Assembly: GCA_964362645.1 (NCBI GenBank)
Contig: CAYIFC010000011.1
Span: forward strand, 1-18,823
DNA length: 18,823 nucleotides
Source of the DNA: CAYIFC01 sp964362645
Lineage (GTDB): Bacteria > Patescibacteriota > Minisyncoccia > Phycocordibacterales > JACOZG01
Reading direction: 5' to 3'
Part shown: positions 18,271 through 18,823 of the stretch, in pieces
Layout of the letters: the number at the start of each line of letters is the position of its first letter
How positions within the stretch are numbered: position 1 is the first letter of the stretch
The notes under the pieces: model-generated
What the model was told of the DNA's origin: nothing
The model's input: the letters and a program-made list of their open reading frames with translations, nothing else
Database searches by the model: none
Program-made: the position numbers and the translations under genes

Positions 18271-18336
18271 CTCAATTGGTAGAGCAACGGTTTTGTAAAC
18301 CGTAGGTTGTCGGTTCAAGTCCGACGAGTGGCTCCA
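18261..18336 (+). tRNA. tRNA-Thr, anticodon TGT
   Basis: This is a complete 76-nt cloverleaf with encoded CCA. Acceptor GCCACTC pairs with GAGTGGC; D-stem GCTC/GAGC; anticodon stem ACGGT/ACCGT with loop TT-TGT-AA, reading ACA; T-stem GTCGG/CCGAC with loop TTCAAGT; discriminator T then CCA. The first 10 nt double as the end of the GIY-YIG gene, so processing of the 5' end would cut that mRNA. A broken second copy lies 356 nt upstream. Confidence 0.97.
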
Positions 18337-18355
18337 GTTTTTGTTTTCAGTATTC

Positions 18356-18364
18356 TGTTATAAT
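18356..18364 (+). promoter_or_regulatory. Extended -10 promoter for the terminal membrane-protein gene
   Basis: TGT-TATAAT is a perfect extended -10 ending 6 nt before the ATG at 18371. It supports this ATG rather than the in-frame TTG at 18341. No strong -35 is visible. Confidence 0.65.
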
Positions 18365-18370
18365 AAAAAC

Positions 18371-18805
18371 ATGAATGAAGAAAATAGTGAGCAACAAGTT
18401 AATAACTTGCCATCTGTCGATTTCATTGCGCCCAAAAACAATAATTCAAAATTAGCCATTTCAATGGGCGGTATTCTAATTGCGCTTCTAGTCATAGGAT
18501 TTTTCGTTTATAAAAATTATCATGTTGCTGAAAATCAACCGATTCAAACTCAAGAAGTTGTCGTAAAAGCTGGATATTCCTTGTATGAAGACAAAGACAC
18601 AGCAATAAGTTTTCAATATCCACAAACCCTCACCCTTCTTGATCGAGACGAGGACGGGAGCAAAATGTTGCCGAATTTATTTTTCCAAAGCTACCAATAT
18701 CCGGAAGGATTTAGTCGCAATGCTTGCCCGATTGATTGTATAAATTTTTCAGCTTGGTCAAGTCCCGATTATAAATTACCTAACGATCTATCTTTTTCGG
18801 TCTAA
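18371..18805 (+). CDS. Hypothetical single-pass membrane protein with short extracellular domain
   Basis: 144 aa. A polar, Asn/Glu/Gln-rich cytoplasmic N-terminus (1-27) precedes one transmembrane helix (about 30-47, I-S-M-G-G-I-L-I-A-L-L-V-I-G-F-F-V). The outer part contains L-Y-E-D-K-D-T-A-I-S-F-Q-Y-P (71-84), which resembles the N-terminal strand of PsbP-like or similar extracytoplasmic domains (a Y-x-F-x-F-x-Y-P style start), and two Cys (119, 123). It stops at residue 144, early for such a domain, so it may be truncated by a frameshift or stop, or may be a short variant. The start is set by the extended -10 just upstream. No function can be assigned. Confidence 0.65.
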   Translation: MNEENSEQQVNNLPSVDFIAPKNNNSKLAISMGGILIALLVIGFFVYKNYHVAENQPIQTQEVVVKAGYSLYEDKDTAISFQYPQTLTLLDRDEDGSKMLPNLFFQSYQYPEGFSRNACPIDCINFSAWSSPDYKLPNDLSFSV

Positions 18806-18823
18806 TGGTAATTTAAGCAGTCT

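Noticed and set aside
17905..18336. Integrase-type genomic island with attL/attR at tRNA-Thr
   Set aside because: No integrase is present, the interval is under 450 bp, and the duplicated part is the 5' half of the tRNA rather than the 3' end.

Overview
The window looks like chromosomal DNA of a Candidate Phyla Radiation (Patescibacteria) bacterium, most likely a Parcubacteria/Paceibacteria-type lineage. This is inferred from gene style, not from a marker-gene tree. Supporting signs are a surface protein with a peptidoglycan-binding-like domain and a C-terminal membrane anchor, a very short EF-Ts (150 aa), a split transketolase inside a compact sugar-phosphate cluster, a coiled-coil/lytic-transglycosylase fusion, a small GIY-YIG gene against a tRNA, very tight packing, and many promoters whose -10 box lies only 6-10 nt before the start codon. 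The code appears standard: rpmE ends in TGA and no gene needs TGA read-through.

Layout. (1) 1-3000: cell-surface genes. These are the 3' part of a peptidoglycan-binding-like membrane protein, an Asn/Asp/Gly-linker lipoprotein followed by a clear terminator, a secreted PKD-PKD-Fn3 protein, a small Cys-containing membrane protein, and possibly a 27-aa membrane microprotein. (2) 3051-6441: murB, gatB, gap. (3) 6448-12912: central carbon genes rpiB, rpe, transketolase N-half, transketolase C-half, a convergent PfkB-family kinase, a class II aldolase, and a D-2-hydroxyacid dehydrogenase. Together these cover the non-oxidative pentose-phosphate interconversions plus lower-glycolysis entry points. 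(4) 12955-17898: rplY (L25/CTC), the lytic transglycosylase, rpmE, prfA, rpsB, tsf and a hypothetical membrane protein. (5) 17899-18823: a broken tRNA-Thr copy, a GIY-YIG gene, an intact tRNA-Thr(UGU), and a single-pass membrane protein.

The unusual content lies in small-scale genome structure. The transketolase N/C junction has been opened by an AT-rich 643-bp unit carrying two small membrane-protein ORFs. It is bounded by a perfect 25-bp direct repeat and contains a mutated relic of the transketolase C-half start. A tRNA-Thr copy is interrupted by a 59-nt imperfect palindrome, truncated in the anticodon loop by a second palindrome, and followed by a GIY-YIG gene whose stop codon lies inside the intact tRNA-Thr. 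Several genes (murB, gatB, rpiB, tktC, rplY) carry in-frame palindromes. Some look like inverted copies of adjacent conserved coding sequence; others match short repeat families seen twice in the window. No CRISPR array, IS transposase or integrase was found. No stretch over 300 bases lacks a candidate gene.
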